Shown: positions 9,236-21,700 of the stretch, one piece after another
Position numbering within the stretch: the first letter of the stretch is position 1
Layout: the number at the start of each line of letters is the position of its first letter
Source: Lantana camara
Lineage: Eukaryota > Streptophyta > Magnoliopsida > Lamiales > Verbenaceae
Reading direction: 5' to 3'
DNA length: 64,000 nt
Assembly (NCBI GenBank): GCA_037501455.1
Contig: CM074858.1
Span: forward strand, 35,523,001 to 35,587,000
The notes under the pieces: generated by a model
What the model saw: the letters and a program-made list of their open reading frames with translations, nothing else
Told to the model about the DNA's origin: nothing
Database searches by the model: none
Made by a program: the position numbers and the translations under genes

Positions 9236-11095
9236 GATCAAGAAGATCTTGATCTACAATATTAACAATAGGATATAGCAAATATGGAACGGTTCATGAT
9301 ATGTGACAAACAGGGATAGCGGTAGTTTGGAATATTTGTAGAAATATGAGCCGTTTGTAACAAGAACATTAATGCCCGCAAGCTAGGCCTCTCCATCCGT
9401 AACTCCTTAAATCATGATAAAATAGTAACGGCGTTGATCAAGACGCCGATACTTCAATAAAACCAATATGATAATAACTCCGCTACTCCTTGATATCAAT
9501 AGGGGAGCAAACCCAAGAGACCACGAACACGATTCGGGAGATAGTTATCTCTCCCTCATCCCTTGGCGTGGAGTAACTAACCTCCAGTTAAACCACTACC
9601 AAGAGGTGGTGGCAGTCCGCAGCACCAACATTACCCTCGGCCCGATACCTTCCGGGTAATTGCTCGCTACGGATACAGCCGGGGCCCATAACATGAATCA
9701 AGAACAATATTTTGCTTGCATAACCCGGAATCAATTTTTTGATAAAGTGGACTTGAAATATATAACGTCCTAGTAAAACGTTGATTCCGGCATGAAAGTA
9801 TTTTTCTCTTAAGAGGGACATTGTAGTACAATAATATGTATATAGGGTAGTGAATCAAAATGATGGGTAGGCTTGAAAATAGTTTTTATATAGATACATA
9901 TGTATAGCATGATTCCAGTTGAAAACATTTTAACCCTCACCTATACCGGTAGTCCGATAATGTAATGTTGATTCCATTGCGCCTCAAAATATTAACTACT
10001 ATAGGCTTAGGACTAGGTTCTTTATTCTAATCAAATAAGCACATAAGGTACATAATATTCTAATCAAATAATCACATAAGGTGCATATTTTGTAACACGT
10101 TAGAGAATTCCCGGTAAACCCTAATTTTAACCTTTTAAGGAAATTTAATTAATTAATCAGGTTTCGTGAATTAATTAACCTCTTAAATATTTATTAATCA
10201 CATTATGATCCTAACTGGAATGTTAGAAATAAGATTTAGGGTTTAGTTCAACAATGTAGGTTGATTTTGAAATTATTTTACAATTTACCGATTTTTGGAA
10301 TAATTCGGATAAAATCTTTCTTGAAAATTTCCAAAACCTATTTTATAATTATTTTTAATTTGATTTCTAAATTATTTAGTTATTGGTTGACCAAAAAGTT
10401 AAAATTACTATTGAAAACATTTACTATTCTATTTCTTATGAATTAAACACTTTATAACATAAAATCAAACACACACACACACACACACCATCACACGTGC
10501 ACTTTAATTTGTTCAAGAACATTATGAATGTGTTCTTAATCTTATGAATATGTTCATACTAGTTCATGATCATATTTAATAAATTCTAAGTTCACAACAC
10601 ATAATTAAACTTATAATGTAACACTTTATGTAAAATTAATTTCAAATAAATTATTCTAATCATGAATTTAGTCAAATAAAATCATAAATATTCAAGCACA
10701 TACTCAAATTATGTTACATCCTAATTCATGCATTTAATTAAATAAAATTCATAATGTAAACACATTGTATGTAAAACTAACAATTTAGGCATATATTTCA
10801 TAAAAATAAATTTCCTAAAGCATAATTTAATTCATCCTAGGCATGCTACTACTATTATTATACTAAGAACATAATATAAAGCATGAAATAATGAAAGAAA
10901 GTACACCTTGTAGAGAGGATGATGGTTGTGGCGTGAGGAAGAGAGTGAGAGTGAGTGATTTTGTGTAGTCTTGGAAATGATCTTGGAGGGATATTTATAG
11001 GTATGGTTTAAGGGCTTATGTTGCAATTTCTAAAAATTTATGAGAGATGTGGGAGATTTCTAACCCACATATTTGTATGGTATTCTTGTAGGAAA
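8755..11095 (-). repeat. Tek-A: partial long LTR related to the Tek-B LTR
   Basis: It starts TGTAGCGCCCCC (plus view) and carries, in the same order as the Tek-B LTR, several shared blocks: GCAGCGGAA near 8880, a TTAGTCAAAGTGACTAAGTG block near 9150, a GCCCGCAAGCTAGGC block near 9373 and GATTCCAGTTGAAAACATTT near 9910. A TATA box on the minus strand (about 10988-11002, CCTATAAATATCCC) puts U3 to its right, but only about 95 bp remain before Tek-B begins. Its U3 is therefore missing or displaced by the Tek-B insertion. A (TA)n run lies at 9203-9235 and a (CA)n run at 10470-10488. There is no coding sequence. Confidence 0.7.
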
Positions 11096-12351
11096 TGTAA
11101 CGCCCCCACCCGTACTGGAACAAGAGGAGAGCGGCGTCTCAACCCCCGCACTGAAGCACCCCTCAAGTAATGGTGTGAGCCATCACTCAAGAAATACTCC
11201 AGCGAACGGCTGTCTATCTCAGAACTATACATGTACAACGATGTGGCTATGCAGCGGAAAATCAGAGTATTTTAAAACTTTTCAAAACATGTGCATGATG
11301 GCATATAACAAGCAAGAACATATCGATCGTGTAAGAGAGACTCGGCATATCAGAACATGTAACATATTCACAAATAAGTACCGATATAGCAGAGTTCAAA
11401 ATATCGGTAGCAGAGTAGCAGAAAGAGTATAACAAAGATACTCAAGTATTCAGAAACATAAAGTAATGCAGCCATAAAACATATGCAGGACACAAAAGAG
11501 AAAGTAATACTAAGTCCTGACTGAAGCAAAAATGACAATCTAGAGCTTCAAGATACCTCTAGACTGCGGCTGCAAGACCTGAAACCACGAGGCAAGAAAA
11601 CGGGAGAGGTATTAGTCAAAAGGACTAAGTGAGGGAATACTTAAAAGAAACTACTGAGTGATAAAGAACTTGAAGTAAAGTTCAGAACTGTTAAATGCAA
11701 TGCTTTAAAGAAGAACTTGAAACAAGTTCGATTGATAAAACTGTTTGAATGCAATGCTGTAAAAGTATGCACGTTTTAAAACACTTTCATGAATGCTATC
11801 ACACGCGCACACATATGCTGTAGATGGCTCATAATTCTTTCATAAAAAGGAATCCGGGTAAAGTGAACTTTTCCAAATATGAACCATCCTTTATGAAACA
11901 GAATTTTGCCCGCAAGCTAGGCTTCTCCATCTTTACTCCAGAAAACATGATTTCCTAGAGTATCGGACCGAGGTCAACAATAACTCCACACACAGTAGAG
12001 TATCAGACCAACGTCAACAATACCCCACTAACACATACAAACATGCACCATCCTCCACCGGTTGTCACTTCGGGTAGCTAGCCCTAGGCGACCTGTAAAC
12101 ATGTAATGGGAACAGATTTGTTGTTCGTTCCCAGACAGATTGTCCTGACTTAACAAGCCTCCTGTTAAAAGTCGGTGTCAATTGTCTAAGTGTGGCGGCC
12201 GGTATTGGTGATGTCGTTGGCGCACACCTCCCGAACATCACCTCCACACATAACCGTCGGGCCCAAACTGTAAACTGTATGCTTGCATTTCAAGATTAGC
12301 AGTGACCAGAGTACCACTCCAGTATGCTAACAATAACACGTGAAACTGAAA

Positions 12352-12453
12352 CTGTAAACATATGATGTTGTCTGTAAAACATATGATTCTGTCTGTAAAA
12401 CATATGATTCTGTCTGTAAAACATGTGATACTGTCTGTAGAACATGTGAAACT
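12352..12453. repeat. 21-bp x5 tandem repeat in the Tek-B LTR
   Basis: The unit is roughly CTGTAAAACATATGATTCTGT, repeated five times with drift from CATATG to CATGTG in the last copies. It lies in R-U5, the transcribed part of the LTR. Confidence 0.85.
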
Positions 12454-13110
12454 GTACTTTGAAAACATATGCAGAACATGTAACTGTCTTTGAACAAGAA
12501 TGCAGAACTTTGGAAAACATGTGCTGTAGATCAAGGTATACTATTAAAGTATGAATGATCCTTTCAAAAGAATGTCCCGATAAAAGGGATAGTTCAAAAC
12601 GAGGTTTAGCTTTGAATTTCAAAACATATGATACGATAGTATAATCGTGGTTCCAGTTTGAAAACATTTATAACTTCACCTCACCTATTAGTAACAAAAG
12701 GTAGGTAGACAGATTATGTGGTGCCCTGGGGATCCCAGTGCTCAACTTTAACTCCTGTAGGTGGTGTACTAGAGTGAGCTTAAGAACTAAGACCTACTAC
12801 TAACCAAGATGCATATGAAATGCATGAAACAATGAACAAGGAACATGTAAACAACATGTAACACAAGAGAGTAGTACCATTTAAGGTATTCAAGAATGGT
12901 AACACACAAAGGAATACGGTTAAAGTGAGTTACTCACAACGTTAGACTATGATCTTACTATAACCGAGTAAGCTTTAGTCAAATTATGAATCCTATCGCA
13001 AACCTTAGGTTAAGACACAAGTCCACGAAAGAAAACACATTTTAGACCCTGGATATGGAAACCCTAGGTGCAAATGTCTATTAGGAAAGCACAAGTTTTA
13101 TTTCATTTTT

Positions 13111-13184
13111 ACTATTCAAAAGCACTATTCAAAAGTACTATTCAAGATTACTATTCATGATTACTATTCACAGGTTACTATTCA
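13111..13184. repeat. 13-bp periodic ACTATTCA array in the Tek-B LTR
   Basis: ACTATTCA starts at 13111, 13124, 13137, 13150, 13163 and 13177, with a spacing of 13, 13, 13, 13 and 14 bp. The five-base linkers vary. Confidence 0.85.
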
Positions 13185-15017
13185 CATGTCGGGTCAAAGG
13201 GTCGGGTCAAACCCTTACTATACACACACACCCACACACATGGTACACACACACACCATGCACGTACACACACACACACAACATGCACACACACATACAC
13301 CCTAATTAAATTATGATCTTGATTATAACCTATAGTTTCAAGTTCATGTTAATATAATCAAGTGTGATCTAGGTTAAAGGTATAACCTATGGTTAAGAGA
13401 TCCAATTAAGGCATAAGATCAAGTTATGAAACACTATTCTAGCTTAGGTTATAACATGTCACAACATATATCATATCATATCATATCATATATCATGAAC
13501 CTTTAGGCATGTAACATGTAACAATTAAATTCCAATATCAACATGTAACAAGTTGTGACATAATTAATTGTAAATCACTATTCCATTAGCTAGAATGCAT
13601 GAACATAATTCAAATTCCATAATCATGCATCAATTCTCATAATATAACAATCGTATCACATCATCATAGCATATACTAGAGCAATTCATAACATATTCAA
13701 GCATATACTAAACAATTAAAACATATAAACAACTATTCAAACATATCATCAAAACTATATAATAAATGCATAAAATAAAATCCTATATGGCTTAGGGAAG
13801 ACCCTAAGACCCAACCTAAACATAATATAAACATACCATAACATAAAAACATAAACTAAACTAAAACATAACATAAACTAAAGCTTAAAAATAAAACAAC
13901 TAACCTATACTCAAAGGGGGGGAGACGGCAAGAGGGGGAGAGGGAGAGAAGAAAGGGTGTTGTTAACACAACATATGAGCAAGGATTCAAATGCCATGAG
14001 AGGGGTATTTATAGGTGTTGGGAAGCCCCTCACATTGGAAATAAACTTGAGGTAAGGGTATGAGAGCAAAAGTGTATAGCTTCTCTTGGAAGCTTCATCA
14101 ATCATGAACCAAATTTGGGACTGCTGGGGGGTATTTCAGTAATTTCATGGCGACGACTCGAGGATAAGTGGCTGGAAGTATAACCATTCCGTCTGGGTAA
14201 AAATTAGCTTCGAAACGCATATTCATTCGTCGAAATCGGATTTACCGTTTGAAAGATACATTAGTTTTAGTGAATAAAAGTTTTGAGCTCGAAACTCAAC
14301 ACTAGTGAAAAACGACTTTCTAGAATGATTTTCAAGTCCGGATTGTTTCCAAAATTCAAGAAATAAATCGAGAAAGCATTTTGAATCCAATATGGACTAT
14401 AAAATGTTTTACCGTTAAAAAGTTGAAAACGTAGAGTGAATAGTGAATCCTCACGTACGAACGTACGCTTCAAAATTTCAAGCTAGGGTTTGAATCAAGA
14501 GTTGTAAAACATTTCAAAAATCTTGAAATAGCTCAAGTAGTGCAAATCCGAAGAGAAAACATTTTCCGAATGAAAACCGTTCGTAGAAGTAGTGAACTAG
14601 GGTTTCCGTAAACATTTTCAATAAAACCAATGCTCAAAATAGATTTCCAAGTCAAGAATGATTTCAAAAGACTCGTCTCGACTCAAGGATCGATTCGAAT
14701 GTAAACTTGGGTAGGAAAGGTATCAGAATCAAAAGCTCATTTTCAGATGAATGGTAACTTTGGTCGGTAAGTTCCAAAAGTACCCTTATGGTTCAAGAAA
14801 GACTCTCTGAGCTCGGGAAACAAGTTCAAACGATAAGGAAACATGTGTGATGAACCTCTAGGGTTCGAGTAACAATATGAACAAGGTAGGCTCGGGTTAT
14901 GAATAGTAAACTGTATCAAAGGTCAAGAATTCCCCATTAAAACATGTCAGATCATATACGAGCACAAAGTTCATGTAAGAATGCAATGCATGATGATTCA
15001 AAAAGTTGGATCACGGT

Positions 15018-15878
15018 CTATAAACGCTTTACCCATGCCCTTAACTTACTGTTTTCATCCAGGCCCTGTTTTGGGCTGTTACAATCACCCCTCCTTAAAG
15101 AGAATCTGTCCCCAGATTCTTCCGCTGTAACTGCAAACAACTCAGGGTGATGCTTCTGCATTTTCTCTTCTGTCTCCCAGGTTGCCTCTTCTGTCCCATG
15201 TCCCTTCCAAAGGACTTTAACCAAAGGAGTTTTCCTATTCCTCAGCTCTTGAAACTTCCTATCTAGAATCTTAGCGGGCTTCAAAACATAAGTCAAATCC
15301 GGTTCCAACGGTATCTCTTCTATCGGCACAACCTCTGTCTCATCGGAGAAACACTTACGAAGCTGAGATACATGAAATACGTTGTGGATTCCTGTTAGAC
15401 CTACAGGCAAATCCAATCTATAAGCAGTCGGTCTGACTCTCTCCAGTATCTCATACGGTCCAACATATCTCGGGTTTAACTTTCCACCTTTCCCAATTCG
15501 GGAAAACCCTTTCCTTGGCGATGCCTTCGGAAATACCTTTTCACCCACTGCGAATTCCAAATCCCTTCTTCGTCGATCAGCATAACTCTTCTGCCTGTCC
15601 TGGGCAGCTTTCATTCTCTGGTGAATGATCTGAATCTTCTCCGTCGCTTCTCTTATCCATTTAGCTGAATTCACTCTGATTGGTCCTTCCTCAGTACATC
15701 TTGCTTCATCCAAATCCCAGTATAACGGGGATCTACATTTTCTTCCATACAAGGCTTCATATGGAGAAGCTTTAATAGAAGCTTGATAACTATTGTTGTA
15801 TGCAAATTCCACAAGAGGTAAACACTCTTTCCAACTTTCCTGGAACTCCAAAGCGCAAGCTCTTAGCATATCTTCCAA
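15018..15878 (-). CDS. Integrase C-terminal half with chromodomain, Tek-B
   Basis: 286 residues in frame with the upstream ORF after one stop at 15879. The first part finishes the integrase core (SPLYWDLDEA, GPYEILERV). The end is a chromodomain: KILDRKFQELRNRKTPLVK followed by VLWKGHGTEEATWE. Chromodomains are thought to steer integration to marked chromatin. This combination identifies the Tekay/Del clade of chromoviruses. The frame does not stop before the polypurine tract but reads across it and about 66 bp into the 3' LTR, ending at 15018. Confidence 0.92.
   Translation of the reverse strand: MEDMLRACALEFQESWKECLPLVEFAYNNSYQASIKASPYEALYGRKCRSPLYWDLDEARCTEEGPIRVNSAKWIREATEKIQIIHQRMKAAQDRQKSYADRRRRDLEFAVGEKVFPKASPRKGFSRIGKGGKLNPRYVGPYEILERVRPTAYRLDLPVGLTGIHNVFHVSQLRKCFSDETEVVPIEEIPLEPDLTYVLKPAKILDRKFQELRNRKTPLVKVLWKGHGTEEATWETEEKMQKHHPELFAVTAEESGDRFSLRRGDCNSPKQGLDENSKLRAWVKRL
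15084..15102 (-). other. Polypurine tract of Tek-B
   Basis: The minus strand reads CTCTTTAAGGAGGGGTGAT immediately before the LTR start TGTAACAGCCC. This is the expected primer for plus-strand DNA synthesis and fixes the LTR boundary. The pol reading frame runs through it. Confidence 0.85.
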
Positions 15879-17204
15879 TTATTTGATCATCCTTTCTGAT
15901 TGTCCATCCGTTTGAGGATGCGCTGCAGTACTGAAGTTCAACTTCGTTCCCATCAAAGTCTGAATTTCCTTCCATAATTGCGATGTGAATTTCGGATCTC
16001 TGTCCGACACTATGCTGTTCGGAACTCCATGTAGTCTGACAATCTCTTGCTGATACAGCTTTGCCAAAGTGCTGACCTTATCCGTTGTCTTTACTGGTAA
16101 AAAGTGCGCTGACTTTGTCAATCGATCAATGATCACCCAGATACTATCTTGTCCTCCTCTGACTTTGGGTAATCCAGTGACAAAATCCATCGCGATTCGC
16201 TCCCATATCCATGTCGGAATCGGTAATGGTTGCAACTTCCCACTCGGCTTCTGGTGCTTAGCTTTAACTTTCTGATAAGTTAAGCACTTCTTGATATAGT
16301 TGGCTATGTCTCTCTTCATTCCGTTCCACCAGAAATGCGTCTTAACATCTTGATACATCTTAGTGCCTCCGGGATGTATCGTGTACTTAGTCTTGTGCGC
16401 TTCATCGAGAATCTCTTTCCTCAAAACAGTTGGCACGCATACTCGACTTTTGTACCTCAATATTCCATGTTCATCAATGCTGAACTTGGTCTCATCATCT
16501 TTCTCCTTAGATTCGAGACATTTCTTGATCCACGCGTCGTTCTTCTGTGCTTCCAACACTTGCTCTTTCAAAGGTGATATCATCACAACTTTCGCGATTC
16601 GAGCTTTAGTTATCACCTCCATTCTCTCTCTTCGATCAATCTCGGGATAGGCAAAAATCTGTGCCAAACTAACTTTCCTGCTCAATGCATCGGCTACAAC
16701 GTTCGCCTTTCCTGGATGGTACTGAATAATGCAATCGTAGTCCTCCAAAAATTCCATCCATCTCCTCTGTCGCATATTCAACTCCTTCTGACTGAATAGA
16801 TATCGCAGGTTCTTATGATCAGTAAAGATCTCAAACGTAACCCCATACAGGTAATGTCTCCACTTCCCAAGAGCAAAAATTATCGCTGCTAACTCCAAAT
16901 CATGTGTCGGGTAGTTAACTTCATGCGTTTTGAGTTTCCATGATGCATACACAATCACTTTTCCATTATGCATCAAAACTCCTCGTAGTCCTTCTTTCGA
17001 AGAATCGGTGTAAACAGTATAACCTTCTTTTCCTTCTGGTGCAGTTGTTTGCATCTCCTTCAATCTTTGAAAACTTTGCTCACACTTCTCAGTCCAATCG
17101 AATTTCCCATCTTTCTTTGTCAATTTAGTGAGAGGTGTAGCTATCTTCGAGAAATCTTGGACAAACCTCCGGTAGTAACCAGCTAATCCCAGAAAACTCC
17201 TCAC
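15879..17204 (-). CDS. RT thumb, RNase H and integrase N-terminal half, Tek-B
   Basis: 441 residues begin at RSFLGLAGYYRRFV, the conserved end of RT. RNase H follows with YTDSSKEG, the DLELAAIIFAL segment and FTDHKNL, which hold the acidic residues. The integrase zinc region is HPGGTKMYQDVK followed by CLTYQKVK. The core contains AMDFVTGLP and VSDRDPKF. The frame stops at 15879, just after the third acidic motif of the core (TDGQSERMI). The stop lies in the same frame as the next ORF, so one substitution explains it. Confidence 0.92.
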   Translation of the reverse strand: MRSFLGLAGYYRRFVQDFSKIATPLTKLTKKDGKFDWTEKCEQSFQRLKEMQTTAPEGKEGYTVYTDSSKEGLRGVLMHNGKVIVYASWKLKTHEVNYPTHDLELAAIIFALGKWRHYLYGVTFEIFTDHKNLRYLFSQKELNMRQRRWMEFLEDYDCIIQYHPGKANVVADALSRKVSLAQIFAYPEIDRRERMEVITKARIAKVVMISPLKEQVLEAQKNDAWIKKCLESKEKDDETKFSIDEHGILRYKSRVCVPTVLRKEILDEAHKTKYTIHPGGTKMYQDVKTHFWWNGMKRDIANYIKKCLTYQKVKAKHQKPSGKLQPLPIPTWIWERIAMDFVTGLPKVRGGQDSIWVIIDRLTKSAHFLPVKTTDKVSTLAKLYQQEIVRLHGVPNSIVSDRDPKFTSQLWKEIQTLMGTKLNFSTAAHPQTDGQSERMIK

Positions 17205-17207
17205 TTC

Positions 17208-18123
17208 TCAGGGATTCTTCGGTGACTTCCAATCCATAATCGTTTCGATCTTCGAGGGATCTACTTCGATTCCAGATCCTGATATGATGTGTCCGAGAAA
17301 TGTAACTCTCTCAAGCCAAAACTCACATTTACTGAACTTTGCATATAGCTTGTGATCCAGCAAAGTGCGTAACACGATTCGAAGATGTTCAGCATGTTCC
17401 TCCGGTGTCTTCGAAAATACCAAAATATCGTCGATGAAGATCACTACAAACTTGCCGAGAAACGTCTTGAATATGCGGTGCATCTTATCCATGAATGCAG
17501 CTGGTGCGTTCGTCAAACCAAATGGCATTACTACAAGCTCATAATGTTCGTATCGGCTGTTGAAAGCAGTCTTCGGAATATCTGCTTCCCTAATCTTCAA
17601 TTGATAATACCCTTGTCTCAGATCTAACTTTGAGTAGACCTTCGATCCTTGAAGTATATCGAACAGCTCTTCAATATGAGAGAGAGGATACTTATCCTTG
17701 ATCGTCATCCTGTTCAGCTCCCGATAGTCAATGCATAAACGCAATGATCCATCCTTCTTCTTAACAAAAAGAGCAGGCGCTCCCCACGGCGACGTGCTCG
17801 GTCGAACATATCCAGACTTAATCAGTTCATCCAATTGCTTCCTCAGTTCTTCCAATTCAGCTGGAGCCATTCTGTAAGGTGTCTTGGAGTACGGCTCAGC
17901 TCCTGATATCGTATCGATCGTAAACTCCAACTCTCGATCAGGAGGTAACGAATCCAAATGCTCAGGAAACACATCTAGGAACTCTTTCACCACTTCCACT
18001 TCTTCGATCTTAAGTTGATCTCTCAGTCTATTCAAAAGATAAGCAACAAATCCAATAGCTCCTTTCTGAATCAACTTCTTAGCTTCCATCGAAGAAATCA
18101 CTGATAACTTCTCAACTTTCCCT
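17208..18123 (-). CDS. Reverse transcriptase palm/fingers, Tek-B
   Basis: About 300 residues, open from the stop at 18121-18123 down to an in-frame stop at 17208. The RT motifs run in the expected order: [30 protein letters not shown] and the catalytic IFIDDILV, then the [13 protein letters not shown] segment. The frame is the same as the ORF downstream (17204) and as the protease remnant upstream, so this pol is broken only by isolated stops and not by frameshifts. The catalytic aspartates are intact. Confidence 0.92.
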
Positions 18124-18257
18124 TATGATGTCCCACTTTCATCTTCTTCCAAGATGATCTCTTTCTTGTAACAATCCAACTTAGCTCGGTACTTAGACAA
18201 CCAATCCATACCAAGTATAACATCGTATCTTATCATCGGCAAGTCAATAAGATCCGT
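18124..18257 (-). pseudogene. C-terminal end of protease, Tek-B, cut by a deletion junction
   Basis: In frame with the RT below it, the minus strand encodes VILGMDWLSKYRAKLDC and its flanks, the hallmark end of gypsy protease. The sequence stops being element-like at about 18258, where it joins the LTR of element C. Everything upstream (protease active site, gag, primer site, 5' LTR) is missing. Confidence 0.85.
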
Positions 18258-18722
18258 CGGAATTGTTTGTGTGATCACCTAACTCACTAATGAATTGAAT
18301 GATTGTACACTTTTGGTGAAAGGTTGGAGATTTTCCCTCACTCGCCGGGCCATGTATTGAAGTGATCGTGATTGAATTATTACATTGATTAGTTGTATTC
18401 TCGGGCGAGTCCTACTTTTCTATTGAACTTATATTGCCTTCTTTTATAAAATCTTACCCGAGATTATAGCTTGCATGGTAATTGCGCATATATTTATTTA
18501 TACCCCTCGCTCAGTCCGTGTTGGACTGACCCCTCAACTTTTCAGTTTTGCAGGATCGAGCTAGACGGGAATTAGAGTCTATCTTGTCTTTTATTCGGGT
18601 CTAGCACTTCACCTCATATTTTGGTTCATGTATTGATACTTCTTATATTTTGTATTATGCCTTATTCATGTTGGATACAATATTGTATTGATATGTAAAT
18701 GTTAGTATCTATTAGTAAATAT
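18258..18722 (+). repeat. 5' LTR remnant of element C
   Basis: 465 bp that match 24384-24848 in the 3' LTR of element C with the same length and roughly 3% differences by eye. The left edge is the junction with Tek-B protease. At the right edge the sequence diverges after GTAAATAT and leads into the internal region, so the last ~215 bp of the LTR are absent here. No primer site can be recognised after it. Confidence 0.85.
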
Positions 18723-21700
18723 TCTCATGTCGTATCTTGTGAGTCTAAGTCGTACGGCATAGGCTTATTTGATAATTTGCGAGTCATGCATGTTATTTGG
18801 AACTACTTGAACTTATTTGAATCCATTTGAACTTACCTGAATATCTTTGTGCTTCCTGATGATTTGTGCATGACGTTGATTCATGTTATTACTTGTTGAT
18901 TAATTGACCTTCTACGGCTTGGAATTTATGTGTTTAACGTGTTTTACTTTAAATCTTATTGAGTTATTGGTTGCATTTTGCATCAAATCTATGTCCTTGG
19001 CATCAATTATACGGCATGAGCATGTATTAACCGCATGCATTTATTCTTGAGATGGTTTTCAGGTTATGAAGATAATATCAAACCACGGCCAATCTTTACG
19101 ACAACCTCAACCTATTATAAGATCTTTTCTATAGGCTAGAAGGGTAAAGGAACGCACCGGAGAAAAATTCATCCAATGATTCAAGAGCTGTGGTCTTCAT
19201 TCATCAAGTTAAGATTTAAGTCATAAGGTTCGGATAGAAGAAGTAATTGTGGGAGTAATTCACAAGCTCTAGGAAGTTAGAGGAAAGTTCTCCAACTATG
19301 GTATCAAGGGTGAACCTCAATATGGTGGAAAGTTGGGGTGTAATGATTTTATTCATAAGATCCACATGTATGCCACTCTAGGAAAACTTTTCAACTGGAT
19401 ATTTGTAGGAACCTTCACCCATGAGAAAAGTGAGCAAAGTCTCGATGACGTTTAGGTTGGGAGTTCCAACACCAAGAAGTGATGTTTATAACTTGCAAAA
19501 TAGACAGGTGGGTTTAAATTATAAAAGAGGGTGATCAACCGGGCTTAGGAGACTTATTTAACTCAAGGAAGAGGTGAAGGAGATTTCAGGGTACGAATAA
19601 TTCAAGGTTCGGACTTGTGAACAAATTGAGGATCTTCGGTTCGTTGGAACAAAAATCAAGGTGTGAGAAGAAAGTAACTCAAGTGATTCATGTCGAAGTA
19701 AGAATTGGGAATTAAGTTTAGGATGAGTCGAGACCCTTCGAGCTTTGAAATAGGATTTGGATCAACTTCAAAAATTTAAGAAGTTGAGCGATGTTGGGTT
19801 CGTAAAAATGATAAATTGGAAGGATGGAATAACGAGGTAATTAAGGTAGGTCTACAAGGAATTGAAATATTTTGGATTTCGGGTTAAGAAAGAAGTCGGA
19901 TGGGAAGAGTTAAAGAGAACGACTGATATGGCGATTTCAAGTTATGGTAAACTAAAGTGCTAAAGATTCTACCTTCGTTCAGATTGAGTCTATTTTCCAT
20001 AGCCAAGCTAATTGTCGTATTGAGCGGTTGAATTGGAAGATATGGAGCAACAAGGGAATCGATAAAGAAAGGCGAGGAATTTATAAAGGGAAATTAGGTG
20101 CTCCAGTGTAAGCAATTGGAGGGTGAGTCCATTTAACTATTCGCACTCATAAAGGATAAACCGAGGACTTCAATGGAGGTGATGGCTAGGGAAGAATTCA
20201 GATAACAATTAGAGATTACTTCTTCGAAAGAAGGTAAGGTATCAATTGCATTGAAGTGGAAGTATTTGAGCAAGAATCATAATTTTGGCTATAAAGTTAT
20301 GCGAATGGATACAAGGAAACTTTGATGAAGAAGATGTTCAAAAAGGAGGTTCGAGCAACACTTAGAAATCAATACTTTAGAAGGAATGTTTGGGGACAGA
20401 ATCGAGTTCAAGAAATTTCCATTCTCAAGTAATGGAAATGTGTAAGTTGATGTTAGGGATTTTGAAGAATTGGAAGACCGTGGGTAACAAGAAATGACCA
20501 AACAATTCGAGGCAAGATCGTAAATCAACAAACAAGGAACAAGTGCCAAGCTAATAGATGCAACTACGGTGACAGGTTTAAAGCATTCATAAGCACGTGC
20601 ATCATACATTGTTTTAAATCGTTTAAATCCTACCATTTATATACGTATATTAATTGAGCTTAACTATTCTAATGTGTTGCATCTTTAATTAGTTACAAGT
20701 GTGATATGTGCATCGGCATCTTAACCCAACATGCATTTTAAGTGTTTTCTTGATAGAAACTCTCCCCACCTCACTTATCAAGCAATACTTCATCCGAGAC
20801 ACAACCGAATTATGATAAGGAAAATAAAGGGATAGCAAAGTATGGGTCAAAAGGGAAAGAGTAGTTGAGAGGTCGGGAAAAGTAGTCGAAAGTTGGAATG
20901 AATGAAGTGGGTCACTATTCCTATCAATCGTTTTAAGGGTAAATGTGAGAAAATTTCTGGACAAGTGGCGACATTTGAATCGTTTGTGCTAAGGAAGTAA
21001 GTTAAAGAATTTGAGAACCTTTAAGAAAAATTTAAAAGTGATGTTACGAATTAACGAATAAGGATAGGAATTCTTAAGGGGGAGAGTCGACCGGGAAATA
21101 ACCTCAAATTCATGGATTGGCTCGAACGGATTACTTCCAATAGAGGCAACAAAAATACAAGAGTTAACCACAATGGGATTTCTCGAAAGTGGAAAAAGGA
21201 AAAGAATTAGATGATTATGATATTCGATGACCCTTAAGTTTGGGGTGAGAAAATCTTGAGAATAATTTCAAGAAGGAGAAGCACTTCAAGAACTGGAAAT
21301 GGGTATTCAAGAAATGGTAGGAGAATTAGCACTCGGTGAAATTTCAAGATCAAGGTAAGGAAGACTTCGGGAATAATATTGAAAGAGACGAGTGCCTCGA
21401 GAGATGAAGATATGGATTCAAAGAGAGTTGAAAAGTTAATGGATAAGACAGGGTAAAATTTTCGGAATAATACCGGAAGAGGTAAGTGCTTCAAGAGTAG
21501 AAGGTGAGTATTCAAGAAGTGTTTGAGAATTGAAATGACAAGGTAGATTAAAGAATGAACGATGACGACTTGGGTTGAAATATTAACATCATTGGACTCT
21601 TAACACTGGACACGTATGAATTCAAGTCTTCCAAGGTTGAACGGATTGAGCTCTCTATATAACGTGTTTCTTATCTTGGAAAGGATGGGGACGAAAGAGA

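Larger units (their letters stand above)
11096..15083 (-). repeat. 3' LTR of Tek-B (about 4 kb)
   Basis: The ends are TGTAACGCCCCC and GGGCTGTTACA, which are inverted copies of each other. The right end abuts a polypurine tract, so this is the 3' LTR of the minus-strand pol at 15018-18123. A minus-strand TATA box (14004-14016, CCTATAAATACCCC) makes U3 about 1.07 kb and R-U5 about 2.9 kb, long but usual for the Del/Tekay clade. Inside are a 21-bp x5 repeat (12352-12453), a 13-bp periodic ACTATTCA array (13111-13184), CA-rich DNA (13220-13310) and an ATCAT run near 13465-13490. There is no ORF of its own. Confidence 0.8.

Noticed and set aside
20289..21515. Minus-strand ORFs of 60-115 residues in element C
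   Set aside because: They mirror the purine bias of the sense strand (many Ser, Leu, Phe) and have no domain or start context.
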